From: CBDFNC01 sp965249895 | Lineage (GTDB): Bacteria; Pseudomonadota; Gammaproteobacteria; Enterobacterales; CBDFNC01 | Direction of reading: 5' to 3' | Length of the DNA stretch: 64,000 nucleotides | Assembly: GCA_965249895.1 (NCBI GenBank) | Contig: CBDFNC010000005.1 | Coordinates: forward strand, 682,001 to 746,000 | In this document: piece after piece, positions 63,080 to 64,000 of the stretch | How the letters are laid out: each line of letters begins with the position of its first letter | How positions within the stretch are numbered: the first letter of the stretch is position 1 | Notes under the pieces: model-generated | What the model was told of the DNA's origin: nothing | Seen by the model: only the letters and a program-made list of their open reading frames with translations | The model's database searches: none | Program-made: the position numbers and the translations under genes

Positions 63080-63874
63080 ATGATTAACCGGCCTACCCTG
63101 ATCTTACTTATATGCTCACTTGTGTTGGTGATGGCAAAACCCGGGCTCGCCGCAGAACGCTGGCAAGACGAAAACTATATCAACAACAGCTTTATTGAAA
63201 TCGCCATGAAGCGAGAGTATCAGCCGGGAGTACCAGCTAAGTTGCTTCGTTGGCAAAAGCCATTAAAAATCCGGATTATTAGCGAGCTAGGCGACGCCAC
63301 GTTACAACAGCAAATGTATCGAGTGCAGGCCCAGCACCTAAGTGCAATAACCGGCCGAGCTATTCATTTTGTTACGGCCGAATCGAAAGCCAATATTATC
63401 GTAGTGTTTACCTCTGCTGCGCGGATGAAAGAAAACACTAAAAAATACATTAGTCGGACAAGCAGCCTGGATGATGTGCTGCAAGAGGCTGTGTGTATCG
63501 GCCATGTGCAACGCAATGATAATTACGAAATCAATCGCGGAGTGATCCTGATCCCCGTTGACTTAGCCCGTGCTCGGGGCCGGTTTCTCGACTGTATTGT
63601 CGAGGAGTTAACTCAGGTAATGGGGCTTACTAATGATTCTGATAAGGTCTACCCATCAATTTTTAACGATGTTAGCACTAATAGTTATCTGACCGGCTTG
63701 GATTATTTGTTACTGAAAATCGCCTACCATCCGGATCTGCACCCAGGTATGTCCGAAGATAAAGTCCGATCTTTACTGCCAGGTATTTTGCGCCAGTTGC
63801 GAGACCAGGGCGAAATTAAACACGCCAACCGGCGCGTATTAAAAGGGAGTATGAAAGTATGGGCGGGGGATTGA
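63080..63874 (+). CDS. DUF2927-like secreted protein
   Basis: This protein of about 264 residues begins with a signal peptide (MINRPTLILLICSLVLVMAK, cleavage after LAA). The domain has FIEIAMKREYQPG, KLLRWQKPLKIRII and DCIVEELTQVMGLTNDSDKV, where the EE pair with nearby Cys resembles DUF2927 putative metallopeptidase-like proteins. An open frame starts 75 codons earlier (62855) but has no signal and no homology, so ATG 63080 is preferred. It is convergent with the gene at the window edge. Confidence 0.75.
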   Translation: MINRPTLILLICSLVLVMAKPGLAAERWQDENYINNSFIEIAMKREYQPGVPAKLLRWQKPLKIRIISELGDATLQQQMYRVQAQHLSAITGRAIHFVTAESKANIIVVFTSAARMKENTKKYISRTSSLDDVLQEAVCIGHVQRNDNYEINRGVILIPVDLARARGRFLDCIVEELTQVMGLTNDSDKVYPSIFNDVSTNSYLTGLDYLLLKIAYHPDLHPGMSEDKVRSLLPGILRQLRDQGEIKHANRRVLKGSMKVWAGD

Positions 63875-63876
63875 GA

Positions 63877-63904
63877 AGCACCTCCGGTATTCACCGAAGG
63901 TGCT
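63877..63904. terminator. Bidirectional hairpin terminator
   Basis: AGCACCTCCGGT pairs with ACCGAAGGTGCT around ATTC (one mismatch). It lies between convergent genes, a few bases past the stop at 63874 and 12 bases past the stop of the edge gene. Confidence 0.7.
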
Positions 63905-63915
63905 CTGCAGGCTAC

Positions 63916-64000
63916 TTAAAGCGGATTTGATCCAACAGTATGTACATCATCACCCGCGTCCCGGATAACAATCTTGTATGATCCAGCTCCTTTTTTCACT
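63916..64000 (-). CDS. C-terminal end of a gene beyond the window
   Basis: On minus the frame reads KKGAGSYKIVIRDAGDDVHT and ends VGSNPL at TAA. Only 27 codons are in the window, so no family can be named. Confidence 0.55.
   Translation of the reverse strand, partial: VKKGAGSYKIVIRDAGDDVHTVGSNPL

Noticed and set aside
1..64000. CRISPR arrays, tRNA and rRNA genes
   Set aside because: No regularly spaced direct repeats and no recognisable tRNA or rRNA sequence were seen on either strand.

Overview
The window looks like part of a chromosome from a free-living, probably aquatic gammaproteobacterium of the Alteromonadales/Shewanella kind. This is inferred from gene content: an oleABCD long-chain olefin cluster, a stressosome operon with a globin-type RsbR, GH19 chitinases, PhoB-type phosphate control of a ugp transporter, and IS families common there (ISAs1, IS4, IS50-like, IS630). 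No rRNA or tRNA gene was seen. Many genes are broken by single-base indels, often in homopolymers. This could be real decay or residual sequencing error. || Layout. 1-4317 (minus): five overlapping genes encode a stressosome (RsbR-RsbS-RsbT-RsbX) and a hybrid sensor kinase cut by the window edge. 4635-5855: a lone TrpB-like synthase. 6-12.8 kb and 20.2-25.2 kb: small minus-strand genes of cassette type (PEBP, NTF2-like, GNAT, SRPBCC, DUF2268, DUF1835, small membrane protein), several followed by imperfect palindromes with R''/R' core sites like integron attC sites. No integrase gene is in the window. Between them lie a truncated tct locus, a GFA protein, AraC and ArsR regulators, a periplasmic binding protein and PhoD. 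|| A 1727-bp transposon (10626-12352) splits one cassette gene, with an 8-bp target duplication; removing it restores a 117-codon frame. Three ~190-200-bp elements (21404, 25290, 32741) share its two ends and each has its own 8-bp duplication, so they look like its MITEs; a fourth copy is degraded. || 25.5-26.4 kb is a graveyard (tyrosine recombinase, D-threonine aldolase-like, ornithine cyclodeaminase-like). 26.6-32.5 kb holds an AhpD-like gene and oleABCD. 33.5-40.6 kb holds two GH19 chitinase genes and a decayed third copy. 40.6-43.6 kb is a LysR/secreted-protein block bounded by MITE-end sequences and an IS630 relic with a MITE inside it. 44-51 kb holds a di-haem lipoprotein, a remnant DeoR regulator and ugpBAEC behind a four-repeat Pho box. 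51.3-58.5 kb holds a broken PAS protein and two defective IS50-like copies flanking a 933-residue secreted protein made of two homologous halves. 59.3-61.7 kb is an ISAs1 relic split by an IS4 element with a 10-bp target duplication. The right end has a TIGR02285-like periplasmic protein, a DUF2927-like protein and the tail of one more gene.
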